33,898 bases of DNA from Aerococcaceae bacterium DSM 111022 (GCA_015863195.1 JACBXO010000011.1:1-33898); one strand, 5' to 3'; positions 8,701 to 15,123 are shown, counted from the stretch's first letter. Made by a program: numbers and translations. Notes: generated by a model from the sequence alone, not told the origin.

Positions 8701-10287
8701 GTTGGTTTGTACAGAAGAAGTGACATCATTATAGCCTGATGGCGGATTTTGCGTGTCAACATAATAACTTTCCAGCAAATCAGTTCGATCAGGGACTTCG
8801 TAAACCTTATAACTTAGCTGGCTAAGGTCTAGATTTCCGTTGTTATCAACAAACTCCACTCCTGGATAATAAGGAGTCTGATATCGCATTGGAATATTGT
8901 TACCAGGGGCATTCACGATTGACGTGAACTGCCATTTACCATCCGGTGTGAGGAAACGGATAGGTTGGCCTTGAATATCTTGATTGCCATTAAATCCATA
9001 ATCCACTTGAAGATTGTGTGTTTTTTGTTCTCCGGCAAGATTAATCTTAGCACTAATTTCCTGATTTTGTTTTGTAACTATTTCTTGTCTAGGTGCTACA
9101 GGAATTATAACTGACCCTCTAATATTATTAAATTGGTCAACCACATCTGTGAAGACCATATTAATTTGGTTGGGAGCGCCACTTTTTTGTTGATAATGCC
9201 CTGGATACGAGCCTCCTGCCAGGAGTGTGCCGGTCGGATTAAAAATTATTTCTAAACCATCCAACTCATAAAGAGATCCTAAATAAAGATTAGGATCAAA
9301 GTTAATCGTGAAATAGTCGCCTGCTTGAACCGAATCATCTACTTTAAAATCAGCCTCAATATATAAAGCATTTTCAGAAGCTCTTTGATAAACTTGGGGA
9401 TTTTCTACTCGTTGTTCTCCTTCTCCCGTGACAAACTTAATGTTCTCAAAGGTCACCAAATGATCCACATTCTGACCCTGATTAGCTTGCCTTGTACGAT
9501 AGAAAGTTGGGCCTGCTGTTAAGCCGGCTTCTTCAAAGGTCATGCCTTCATTAGCAGGTCTTGGAGAAGCTGAATTGATATCCACTGTGACAGGAACGAT
9601 TTCAGTCGTTCCATTTTGTGTTTCAGTAATCTCTTCTTCGGTGGTTTCAAAAAATTGAACTTCTGTAGGACCTTCTTCTTGATGAGAATCAGTCTCAAGA
9701 GTTACATGAGAATCTCTTTGTTCTGGATTGATTTCGATTTCAGTTTCTTCTGACTCTTCAATTATCTCTCCTGAAACTTTTTTCTCATTCGTTGTCGAAC
9801 TATCTTCTTGAATTTCAGTTTTTAATTCAGGAATGTTGTGACTTTCAACTTGAGTTGTTTCCGCAGTTTCTTGAAGGTCAGTAGTTTCTGTTTGTTCTAC
9901 TATATTATTTTCACTAAAAGTCTTTTCTTGCGTAGTCTCATTAAACTCTTCATTAGTTACTTCTTCGGCGATAGTGGTAGCTTCTTCAAATGATTCATTA
10001 TTCACGTCTTCAGCAGTAACTGATTCTTCAATAAAGCTATCTTCAGTAGCTAAATCTCTAACTCCTGGTTCTTCGATGGGCGTATAATCTTCATTGACCG
10101 GCTTTTCGTGAGTGATTTCACTAATGAATTCACCTTCATCAGCTGATACTGACGAAACATTACCAAAGAAAATTCCGGCACCTACTGCTACAGAAGCCAC
10201 ACCGACACTTAGTTTCTTAATTGAGTAACGATAATACTTATTTTCTTGTTTTTCGATTAAAACTTTTTTGTTGTTTTTTCCAACCAT
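2773..10287 (-). CDS. Giant LPETG-anchored surface adhesin with collagen-flanked repeats and a Gly-Glu-Pro collagen rod
   Basis: The start is ATG at 10287 with AGGAGG eight bases upstream, giving 2504 residues. In order: YSIRK-type signal peptide (YYRYSIKKLSVGVASVAVGAG, cleavage near residue 50); an acidic Glu/Thr/Ser-rich stalk to ~230; a folded head (~240-600) with AGDYFTINFDPNL typical of Ig-like collagen/fibrinogen-binding adhesin domains; a MucBP-like module (~610-700, ending ITYVYQRV); a spacer; about 20 near-identical ~40-residue repeats (DNGDGTHTV...NPDGxTTE) and 9 diverged ones joined by short Gly-x-y linkers (~885-2230), matching the collagen-flanked surface repeat family as I know it; a Cys-Cys pair (the only cysteines I see); ~62 Gly-x-y triplets, almost all GEP (~2243-2430); LPETGE near 2467, a hydrophobic segment and a KRRTKE tail. 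It is presumably sortase-anchored and adhesive; the ligand is unknown. A Mga-like gene lies divergently upstream. Confidence 0.93.
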   Translation of the reverse strand: MVGKNNKKVLIEKQENKYYRYSIKKLSVGVASVAVGAGIFFGNVSSVSADEGEFISEITHEKPVNEDYTPIEEPGVRDLATEDSFIEESVTAEDVNNESFEEATTIAEEVTNEEFNETTQEKTFSENNIVEQTETTDLQETAETTQVESHNIPELKTEIQEDSSTTNEKKVSGEIIEESEETEIEINPEQRDSHVTLETDSHQEEGPTEVQFFETTEEEITETQNGTTEIVPVTVDINSASPRPANEGMTFEEAGLTAGPTFYRTRQANQGQNVDHLVTFENIKFVTGEGEQRVENPQVYQRASENALYIEADFKVDDSVQAGDYFTINFDPNLYLGSLYELDGLEIIFNPTGTLLAGGSYPGHYQQKSGAPNQINMVFTDVVDQFNNIRGSVIIPVAPRQEIVTKQNQEISAKINLAGEQKTHNLQVDYGFNGNQDIQGQPIRFLTPDGKWQFTSIVNAPGNNIPMRYQTPYYPGVEFVDNNGNLDLSQLSYKVYEVPDRTDLLESYYVDTQNPPSGYNDVTSSVQTNGNNEILLPGLAQEGKRYVVVWQVPFEDNNPSLVNVTTSLLSRGASRFGWGEMPIIGGSASTGDNTTGDPVAQQGSFIEHHRYVTVDELGNVISVDATFDEPVQTGTSSDLYTTESEDRLGYEEYSFVGVDNLVNSPTYNADGSLAAGAYIPNETQEITYVYQRVQIQEPEELYEMTVEDSSFKTQFRYNGTVAPGQIVKVQEGRDERVRVLYRHVDPETIPDFTPENFIQMRGQYWEEVSREVIQEAQDEIFEYNFETITETRTNPDGSVTIIYNTGREVHIPAPKPAEPAQPLLPNEPIIITERVTDTHPETGEQVPGTRITVRIFNPNTNEFEKEEDQFIPDGKDGEDGTDGADGQSPTAEVRDNGDGTHTVIITNPDGSTTETTIRDGEKGDPGQDGADGADGADGQSPTAEVRDNGDGTHTVIITNPDGSTSETIIRDGSDGADGQSPTAEVRDNGDGTHTVIITNPDGSTTETIIRDGEKGDPGADGQSPTAEVRDNGDGTHTVIITNPDGSTSETIIRDGQDGSDGVDGESPTAEVRDNGDGTHTVIITNPDGSTSETIIRDGQDGADGADGADGQSPTVEVRDNGDGTHTVIITNPDGSTTETTIRDGEKGEKGDPGQDGTDGADGADGQSPTAEVRDNGDGTHTVIITNPDGSTSETIIRDGQDGADGADGEDGQSPTAEVRDNGDGTHTVIITNPDGSTTETTIRDGEKGEKGDPGQDGADGQSPTAEVRDNGDGTHTVIITNPDGSTTETTIRDGEKGEKGDPGQDGADGQSPTAEVRDNGDGTHTVIITNPDGSTSETIIRDGQDGADGADGEDGQSPTAEVRDNGDGTHTVIITNPDGSTSETIIRDGQDGADGADGSDGQSPTAEVRDNGDGTHTVIITNPDGSTTETTIRDGEKGEKGDPGQDGADGESPTAEVRDNGDGTHTVIITNPDGTTTETIIRDGQDGTDGADGQSPTATVVDNGDGTHTVTIVNPDGTTTETIIRDGKDGESPTATVVDNGDGTHTVTIVNPDGTTTETIIRDGEDGESPTATVVDNGDGTHTVTIVNPDGTTTETIIRDGEDGESPTATVVDNGDGTHTVTIVNPDGTTTETIIRDGQDGTDGADGQSPTVEVVDNGDGTHTVTIVNPDGTTTETIIRDGEDGESPTATVVDNGDGTHTVTIVNPDGTTTETIIRDGQDGTDGEDGQSPTVEVVDNGDGSYTIIITNPDGTTTETIVRDGKDGKDGADGADGQDGQDGQDGQSVTVETEPGTFQGKEGVWIIVRDRDTGEELDRDFVANGENGADGVDGQDGEDGKSPEITTEPITDPNGKELGYKIIITHPDGRVEERIIYHGQDGQDGQDGKDGKSIIATVERGDHDGKSGTWLIIRDRDTFQEIDREFIADGEDGKSPTISSRDTETGVEITITNPDGSSHTHIIRDGRDGKDGEDGKSITATTEPGSFNGQTGVWIIIRDRETGQELDRDFIADGKDGQDGEDGQSSTITTEPVVDRDGNEIGVIIRITHPDGTTETRTIYHGRDGKDGQDGKDGETPQVRTEPGEDGQGNSGYWLIITRPNGDEIVREFIHDGKDGQDGQDGKDGVDGKTPSVKVEPGKNEKGESGQWIIIYDGDGNEVSREFVRDGQDGEDGRSPSIETIPGTNENGDTGLWVIVKDADGNESSRHFIRDGKDGRGIKKIYTIDGQLTIVYTDNSTVTIEIPCCMPGKPGEPGEPGEPGEPGEPGEPGEPGEPGEPGEPGEPGEPGEPGEPGEPGEPGQPGEPGEPGEPGEPGEPGEPGEPGEPGEPGEPGEPGEPGEPGEPGKPGEPGEPGEPGEPGEPGEPGEPGEPGEPGEPGEPGEPGEPGEPGEPGEPGEPGEPGEPGEPGEPGEPGEPGEPGEPGEPGEPGEPGEPEIPGNPTPNPADPSDPVEPAEPSVDEQVALVKQSIGTLPETGENDQTMETLALAMVALLSGAGLMVVDTKRRTKE
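2998..3562 (-). repeat. Collagen-like (Gly-Glu-Pro)n tract
   Basis: About 62 uninterrupted Gly-x-y triplets are encoded by a 9-nt unit whose third positions alternate (for example GGC GAA CCG GGT GAA CCA). Only three triplets depart from GEP: two GKP (near 3551 and 3265) and one GQP (near 3400). Because the DNA is a 9-nt repeat, several other frames on both strands are also open; these are artefacts. The tract is prone to slippage, so its length may vary between isolates and in assemblies. Confidence 0.95.
3640..7640 (-). repeat. Tandem collagen-flanked surface repeats (about 29 units)
   Basis: Units of ~110-150 bp run head to tail inside the adhesin gene. Thirteen units of type PTAEVRDNGDGTHTV lie at the N-terminal side (about 7640-5880), six or seven of type PTATVVDNGDGTHTV follow (about 5880-5020), and then nine diverged units (WIIxRDRDTGxELDRDF or ITHPDGxxExRxIYHG types) lie toward the collagen tract. 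Linkers between units are variable numbers of Gly-x-y triplets (DGADGADGQ, GEKGEKGDPGQDG). Identity is highest in the middle of each block, which indicates recent unequal crossing-over. Confidence 0.93.
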
Positions 10288-10513
10288 CAACTATTCCTCC
10301 TAGAATGTTTCTATAAAAAACTTATTTATTACAATCCTGAATAATTCATACTTCTAATTTATTAGTTATTTTATGTTTTTCTGCAGTAATTTAAACGTGA
10401 TTCTAAATATTTGCAGTTTAGTCAAGTCCATAATCCTGTGTAAAATACGTTTGATAAAAAACCATAAAAAAAATATAAACATATTCATAAACAGGTGATA
10501 AAATAAATAACGC

Positions 10514-10663
10514 TCACTCCTGAATCCGTATGAATTTGCCAATAATCTCATCGGTGAGATTTCTAATCGAGGTATTTCTTTCAAAGGCTTCCTTTCGAAG
10601 CCATTCATAATATATTTTACTTATACGAACAGATTTTGTCTTATTTATTTTGCATTTTGGCAC
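10514..10663 (-). CDS. Small ribbon-helix-helix DNA-binding protein (49 aa)
   Basis: A GTG start at 10663, preceded by AGGAGA about seven bases upstream, opens 49 codons beginning MPKCKINKTKSVRISKIYYE. The segment KSVRISKIYYEWLRKEAFERN followed by TSIRNLTDEIIGKFI has the layout of a MetJ/Arc/CopG ribbon-helix-helix fold: a short beta strand with alternating residues (SVRIS), helix A, a turn with N-x-S, and helix B. Proteins of this size act as dimeric repressors, often at their own promoter. It lies between the adhesin (same direction, 226 bp downstream) and the divergent Mga-like gene, with a 20-bp inverted repeat just upstream (10699-10747). A role in controlling the adhesin is inferred from position only. 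Relation to plasmid partition or antitoxin proteins is also possible. Confidence 0.6.
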   Translation of the reverse strand: MPKCKINKTKSVRISKIYYEWLRKEAFERNTSIRNLTDEIIGKFIRIQE

Positions 10664-10698
10664 TAGAGTTTCTCCTATAATTAGTCTCCTCTCTCCTA

Positions 10699-10747
10699 AA
10701 AATAATATGTAGATTAATTATACATTTATTAATCTACATATTATTTT
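10699..10747. promoter_or_regulatory. Perfect 20-bp inverted repeat in the adhesin/Mga intergenic region
   Basis: AAAATAATATGTAGATTAAT (10699-10718) is followed after nine bases by its exact reverse complement (10728-10747). It lies 35 bp upstream of the small ribbon-helix-helix gene and about 300 bp upstream of the Mga-like gene. T residues follow on the plus strand (ATTATTTTAATT), so it could be a terminator, but its position between divergent genes also fits a regulatory site. The rest of 10288-11055 is very AT-rich; beyond the small gene and this repeat I see no further gene in it. Confidence 0.6.
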
Positions 10748-11055
10748 AATTATAATTCAATTCATACATTTTTTTTATAAAACCGATGACCTTCCTTTTT
10801 TTAATCACGTCTAAAGAGAATTTCTTCACATTAAAATGTAGAATATTCTTAAAAATTCAAAAAAAAATAGTAAAACAGACTTTTACAACGATTATTTTGT
10901 CCTTTATATACAAAATCTGAGTCAAATTTTAAATTTATGTTAAACGAACGTAAAAAAAAATAATATATTTTTTTTTGTGCTCTGGTTTGATATAATTCTA
11001 TTATTGCTATCTTGAATAATCAAACTAGCTAAATATATTTATGGGGGCTTTAGAT

Positions 11056-12549
11056 ATGAAAGCTTTGCTTAAAAAAAATGAACAAAGACAACTCGATTTA
11101 ATTGACATTCTCTATGCTCGTACACAAGCTATCTCTATTTCAGAGGTGGCAAATAAGCTTGGTTACTCGGAACGTACTATTGCTTTGGATATCAGGGCTC
11201 TTCAAGAGAAATTTCCTTTTTTAAATTTAAAAGTGAATAATCAAAGCATAACGATGGCTATCGAGCCGCATTACAATATTTGTTATGTGTATCAGTATAT
11301 GTTTCAATGCAATACGGGCGTCCAGTTACTCGAACGGCTTTTTTTGTATAAGCAGACGCATCTTAAGGATTTGTTAACCCTCTTGGAACTCAGCCAAGCG
11401 ACTGTTTATCGTCTGATTGAACAAGTCAATGAACAAATCACCCATAACTATGAGGTCAAAATAGACACCAACCCATTCCAGCTAAAGGGAGATGAGGATA
11501 AGATAAGAGGTTTATTTTCCCAACTCTATTCAGATATTTATACGCCTTTAGAATGGCCTTTTATAAATATTGATGAGGCTGCTATTGCGGATTTAATCAT
11601 AATAGTAACGGGTGCTATACATTATCCTTTGAATTATATTGGCATTAATTACATGAAATTTTTGGTTGCTGTCAACCTCGTTCGTTTAAGACAAGGTCAT
11701 GATGTTGAGATTGAGAGCGAAAAAGCAGCCTACATTTACAAAACACTCCAATCAACCCCTTTTATGAGTGATCAAACGAAACAGACAATGAAACGATTAG
11801 GCGTACCTTTAAATCAACATACAGTGAATCAGCTTTTTCATGTTTTCATCAACTCGGATTATATTTTCCCCAATTCTAAAATTATTAATTTTTCAAAAGA
11901 TATCGATAAGCGTATAGAATCCTTTAACCACTTCAACTATATAGTTGAAACCTTAAAAAAAGAATTCGATTTAACATTCGATAACCCTGGTCCCTTAATT
12001 TTAAATCTCCATAACGGTGCTATTTTAAATCGTCTAGATATTGATTCAGGAAATATTCTTCTTGACAGCAAAACAAAATTCATTGAAGATTTATCACGTC
12101 GTTTCCCAGATTTTATTTCAAGAGCTTCTCAGCTCTTTCAAGAGTATTGCATGAAAATGGGGAGTAAATGGGATCGATTCCTTAATGATCGGCTTATCCA
12201 CCACTTATTTATTCATTGGGAAACGTTATATACCCAACTCGTTAAAAATAAACGGATTATAGAGGTAATTATTGTGTGTAATTATGAACCCAATCATGCT
12301 TTCTTTTTAAAGGAGTATTTTGAACTTCATTTTGGAAAGAAAGTACGTTTTAATATATATAACGATTCTCAAATATCTATCACGCAATTAAAAAAAGTAT
12401 CTGAACCCATTATTCTATCTACTTTCCATATTCCGTTCATTGAAGGAAAATATATTATCAATATTAATTTTTTTCCTTCCGAAGATGATTTAGAAAAAGT
12501 GTATAATGTTTTGAAGAAAATGAGAGCAATGAGTAAAACAATAGAATAA
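11056..12549 (+). CDS. Mga/AtxA-type transcriptional regulator
   Basis: The start is set at ATG 11056 because GGGGG lies eight bases upstream; an ATG at 11041 in the same frame overlaps that site and has none of its own. The 497-residue product has an N-terminal winged-helix segment (AISISEVANKLGYSERTIALDIRALQ), a second Mga-type helix-turn-helix (LKDLLTLLELSQATVYRLIEQVNEQI), a PRD-like all-alpha middle, and a C-terminal EIIB-like alpha/beta part (EVIIVCNYEPNHAFFLKEYFEL). Mga-family proteins activate surface-protein genes and can be controlled by PTS phosphorylation of histidines in the PRD region. It is divergent from the LPETG adhesin, the same arrangement of regulator and target that Mga has with M proteins, so the adhesin is its likely target (inference). 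Length is normal for the family (~500). Confidence 0.85.
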   Translation: MKALLKKNEQRQLDLIDILYARTQAISISEVANKLGYSERTIALDIRALQEKFPFLNLKVNNQSITMAIEPHYNICYVYQYMFQCNTGVQLLERLFLYKQTHLKDLLTLLELSQATVYRLIEQVNEQITHNYEVKIDTNPFQLKGDEDKIRGLFSQLYSDIYTPLEWPFINIDEAAIADLIIIVTGAIHYPLNYIGINYMKFLVAVNLVRLRQGHDVEIESEKAAYIYKTLQSTPFMSDQTKQTMKRLGVPLNQHTVNQLFHVFINSDYIFPNSKIINFSKDIDKRIESFNHFNYIVETLKKEFDLTFDNPGPLILNLHNGAILNRLDIDSGNILLDSKTKFIEDLSRRFPDFISRASQLFQEYCMKMGSKWDRFLNDRLIHHLFIHWETLYTQLVKNKRIIEVIIVCNYEPNHAFFLKEYFELHFGKKVRFNIYNDSQISITQLKKVSEPIILSTFHIPFIEGKYIININFFPSEDDLEKVYNVLKKMRAMSKTIE

Positions 12550-12737
12550 CTTTCATGTGTATGTCATCCAATAAACAGCAAACGCCACTAATATTGTAGA
12601 ACTAAAGTATGCATTCAGTATTGTGATTATTAAAAGAAGACAAGTACTCTATTACTGTAATTTGTTTACTCATGTTTATGGCAATATAGAAATGCCTCCA
12701 GATTGCAATGAAAAAGTACATAGCTTAGCAATAAAAA

Positions 12738-12880
12738 AACATACTAAGATTAGTAGTGAGAAGTCCACGACGGTGGATTTTTCACTACTATTTTTATATG
12801 GTAGATATGAAGAAGAGATCGTAAGGCCTTTTGGTTAGTAAACCGAATAAAAAAACTGGTCCACTTCATATCCTTATAAG
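12738..12880 (+). mobile_element. IS110-family left-end remnant (copy B) with bridge-RNA-like hairpin
   Basis: From AACATACTAAG this matches the reverse complement of 2670 downward. A hairpin at 12752-12789 (AGTAGTGAGAAG...TTTTTCACTACT around CCACGACGGTGG) corresponds to 2655-2619, and GGTCCACTTCA at 12858-12868 corresponds to 2545-2535. The ~70 bp between the two blocks differ in sequence. The transposase that should follow is gone; istB debris follows instead. The plus-strand open frame across this region is not a gene. Between 12550 and 12737 I see nothing. Confidence 0.6.
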
Positions 12881-12904
12881 AATTGTTAATGATGAATCTA
12901 ATTT

Positions 12905-13147
12905 AGCATTAACACGGCGTCCATGCGGACGCGATAATGGACAGAATCGTTCATAATGCGGTTTGGTATGACACGGGTCAACTAAACATGCGCGAACACA
13001 AAGCAATCAATTAAAAACTGTAGAAATAGTCATGCTGAAATTGGCATGGCTATTTTACTGGACTCGATCTGCGTACCAGTGGACTCAAATTGGATATTGA
13101 AAGACTCGATAGGACGAATAGGTGGGCCTGAAGGCGCGTAATAATCA
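12905..13147 (+). mobile_element. IS21-family right-end remnant (copy 2)
   Basis: It holds the istB tail plus the terminal region with three GGACTC/AGACTC-containing repeats (near 13064, 13089 and 13112) and the terminal block GGTGGGCCTGAAGGCGCG. It ends in TAATAATCA with the CA at 13146-13147, where similarity to copy 1 (413-483, opposite orientation) stops. It lies directly against the broken DUF4238 gene. Confidence 0.7.
12919..13014 (+). pseudogene. istB: istB C-terminal fragment (IS21 family)
   Basis: Thirty-one codons ending in TAA read HADAIMDRIVHNAVWYDTGQ followed by LNMREHKAIN. This matches the typical IstB ATPase C-terminus (ADAILDRL.HNAY......MR). A stop codon in frame a few codons upstream and the adjoining IS110 debris show that only the tail survives. 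IstB is the AAA+ helper of the IS21 transposase. Confidence 0.65.
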
Positions 13148-13387
13148 CTCAGGATAACGCCCTTCAATTTCTTTTGAAAAAATATCCTCAAAACCATCAT
13201 TTAGATCATTATTATCATAATACGCATAAAAGTATTTTTCACTAGAAGTAAATCTTGTAGAATTTCCTTTCCACAAAGGACTTTTTTTATGAGGAACAAA
13301 TAAATCATAAGTATGTATTCTATTATCTTTACTCCATGATTTTAAATACACTCTTGGCACGTAATGACTGTTTTTCACTTTCGCCAT
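13145..13387 (-). pseudogene. DUF4238-type protein, cut off by IS21 end
   Basis: ATG at 13387 is chosen over 13396 because AAGGA lies eight bases before it. The 80 codons start MAKVKNSHYVPRVYLKSWS, the signature N-terminus of DUF4238 proteins (HYVPxxYLxxF), which are usually 250-350 residues. The frame ends at RYPE with a stop codon formed by the TGA of the IS21 terminus, so the gene lost its last two-thirds by insertion. DUF4238 proteins have unknown function and often occur among phage-defence genes. Confidence 0.75.
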
Positions 13388-13725
13388 TCTACACATCCTT
13401 TTTATAGTTTATCATCTCTTATCATGTATTTAAGCTTAATATCAATCTCTGACTGTCCGTGAGTGCAAGAGAACATAGAATGATTACTTAAATTACTAAT
13501 TACTTTCTCAAAGCGAAGTCAAATATGTTTGCTTCACAATAATTTTATTGCTAAGTAGTTATATTGTATAATTAAAATTAGTTTCTAAAAAAGCACCTAG
13601 ATGACACAAAATATAGAACTCTTATAAATTCACTTCAGAAAAAGTAAGAACTCGACTGAGATCTAACTCTATTATTGAAGCATCTTTTTATTTTTCGTAA
13701 CAATATATTGAGCGATTGACAATAA

Positions 13726-13770
13726 AAAAAGTAAGAAAACGACAATTTCCATGTCATTTTCTTACTTTTT
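13726..13770. terminator. Bidirectional terminator
   Basis: AAAAAGTAAGAAAA plus GACA pairs with TGTC plus TTTTCTTACTTTTT around a short loop, with A- and T-runs on both sides. It lies 26 bp past the stop of the Abi gene on the minus strand. The rest of 13397-13725 is AT-rich and I see no gene in it. Confidence 0.75.
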
Positions 13771-13795
13771 AATTTTTCTCTATTTAAATTAAACA

Positions 13796-14890
13796 TTAAA
13801 CTTTCAGTAATGCTAACCAGTTATCTGGAAATCCGATGTAATATAAGTTAATATCCATGTAACTTATTTTAGAACTTAAATCAGTTAAGAAGGTATTCCA
13901 ACTAGCCTGTTCATTGACTGGTAAAGTTTGGTAAAACTCTTTAATTACACAAAAAGCACCAAATAACGTGTGTTTTAATTTTTCAAAGGATTCATCGTCA
14001 TAAGAAGGTTGAATATTATTTCGAATATCATCGGTTAAATGAGGATTATAATTAAATTTCCTTCCATAAATTCTGGCTGTGTGGGCACAAGTATTTCTTA
14101 GCTGTCGTATGGTGTCTACCCATTGAATTATCCATTCATCCTTTATTTTAAAACCTGAAGTTCTAACCCAGTTTTTTCTGTATGGACGGTCTAATTTATA
14201 AAGAAATGTAACAATGTTCCCCAGTGTAAGATGTTCTACGATTACCCAAAAAGGTATGTTTCCAGAATAATATTCTACATGGTGTTTTATGCTAGGATCT
14301 TTATCTTGTTTATCGAGCATTAGCGATGCATAGTTAGATAGCATTTCAGGCAAATTCTTAGTTTCTTTTTTCTTATAAATTATTGGGTCAATATAACATA
14401 ACGCTTCGAATTTTTCTCCATTTTCAATTTCTTCAAGAAAATCATTTTTATATTTCAATGATATTGAATATGCTAAAGTGGTCTTGATTGTTATCTCTAT
14501 AGTTGTGAGAAAATTCCAAATTTCTCTTCTTAAATAATTATCAAACTCATAAATTTCATACATTCGTGTTAAAGAATTGTTATTTTCTTCAGTAAAAAAC
14601 CTAAATACAGATAACCGATAGTAATTAATATAAGGAAGACGCTGTTTCAGAAATTCTTCCTCTTCTTGATTTACTTTTATTCCACTCTTTCTTAATTGAT
14701 CAGGTAATAAACTATTTTCCATTGCTTTTTTTGGAGAACGACTATCCTTCACTTTAAGATCTTTAGCCAATTTATTTATTGGGAAAGAGTCCCCATAAAC
14801 AGAAAGCGTGTCGTAGTTCTTTATGTCATATATTTTGAAAGCTTTATTAATTTCTTTAACATGCTTTTTTAGTATTTTATCTTCTTCCAA
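13796..14890 (-). CDS. Abi_2/AbiF-type HEPN abortive-infection protein
   Basis: Translation probably begins at TTG 14890, the first start after AAGGAG. The 364-residue protein has the Abi_2 pattern: LKQRLPYINYYRLSVFRFF near residue 90, YEFDNYLRREIWNFLTTIEITIKTTLAY around 120-150, and the HEPN RNase motif RNTCAH (about 265-270) followed by ARIYGRKF. Abi_2 proteins (AbiD/AbiF group) act as cytoplasmic RNases that stop growth during phage infection. A separate promoter and a structured RNA directly precede the gene (14912-15009), the layout reported for AbiF systems, in which an RNA accompanies the effector. It sits beside a mobilizable element. I am confident of the family; which phages it affects cannot be read from sequence. 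Confidence 0.85.
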   Translation of the reverse strand: MEEDKILKKHVKEINKAFKIYDIKNYDTLSVYGDSFPINKLAKDLKVKDSRSPKKAMENSLLPDQLRKSGIKVNQEEEEFLKQRLPYINYYRLSVFRFFTEENNNSLTRMYEIYEFDNYLRREIWNFLTTIEITIKTTLAYSISLKYKNDFLEEIENGEKFEALCYIDPIIYKKKETKNLPEMLSNYASLMLDKQDKDPSIKHHVEYYSGNIPFWVIVEHLTLGNIVTFLYKLDRPYRKNWVRTSGFKIKDEWIIQWVDTIRQLRNTCAHTARIYGRKFNYNPHLTDDIRNNIQPSYDDESFEKLKHTLFGAFCVIKEFYQTLPVNEQASWNTFLTDLSSKISYMDINLYYIGFPDNWLALLKV

Positions 14891-14911
14891 ATATAACTAC
14901 TCCTTCCTGAA

Positions 14912-14974
14912 AACACAAAAATAGGCCTTTCCTGGTTCGCAGACTAAAAGTCCTAGGCGCGGAAAGGCTCGCTC
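14912..14974 (-). ncRNA. Structured small RNA upstream of the Abi gene
   Basis: Read on the minus strand, about 62 nt start near 14974. GCCTTTCC (14968-14961) pairs perfectly with GGAAAGGC (14932-14925). The enclosed segment has its own hairpin GACTTTTAGTC (14952-14942), flanked by CGC/GCG that can extend it. The outer stem is followed by CTATTTTTGTG, a U-run typical of a terminator, before the Abi ribosome site. A good promoter lies just upstream. This is a discrete, folded, self-terminated RNA. Read-through would produce the Abi mRNA, so it may also act as an attenuator. Confidence 0.7.
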
Positions 14975-14980
14975 AATTTT

Positions 14981-15009
14981 ATAGTACACCTTATAATATA
15001 ATATGTCAA
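14981..15009 (-). promoter_or_regulatory. Promoter of the Abi-associated RNA
   Basis: Consensus -35 TTGACA (15009-15004), a 17-bp spacer, and TACTAT (14986-14981) as -10, with an overlapping ACTATAAAAT. It points at the small RNA and the Abi gene. The downstream stretch to 15123 contains no gene. Confidence 0.65.
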
Positions 15010-15123
15010 TTTATTTTCTCAGAAATTATCCCAACAACTTATTCTGTCTATTAAATAATTATCACTCACAAAACCAAGTTTAGTTTCAAAATTTCTCTTA
15101 CTAGATTCTACTAGCTTTAAGGA

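Noticed and set aside
10366-10608. 80-codon minus-strand open frame between adhesin and Mga genes
   Set aside because: It overlaps the ribbon-helix-helix gene in another frame, lacks a ribosome site, and its second half is translated AT-rich spacer (FIFFLWFFIKR). The 49-codon frame is far better supported.
12623-12838. 71-codon plus-strand open frame
   Set aside because: It runs through the IS110 noncoding end and its hairpin, has no ribosome site, and has a random-looking sequence.
13397-15123. attL direct repeat matching 20370-20400
   Set aside because: Only runs of about nine bases (CAATATATT) were found by eye, expected by chance in AT-rich DNA, so no attachment-site feature is reported.
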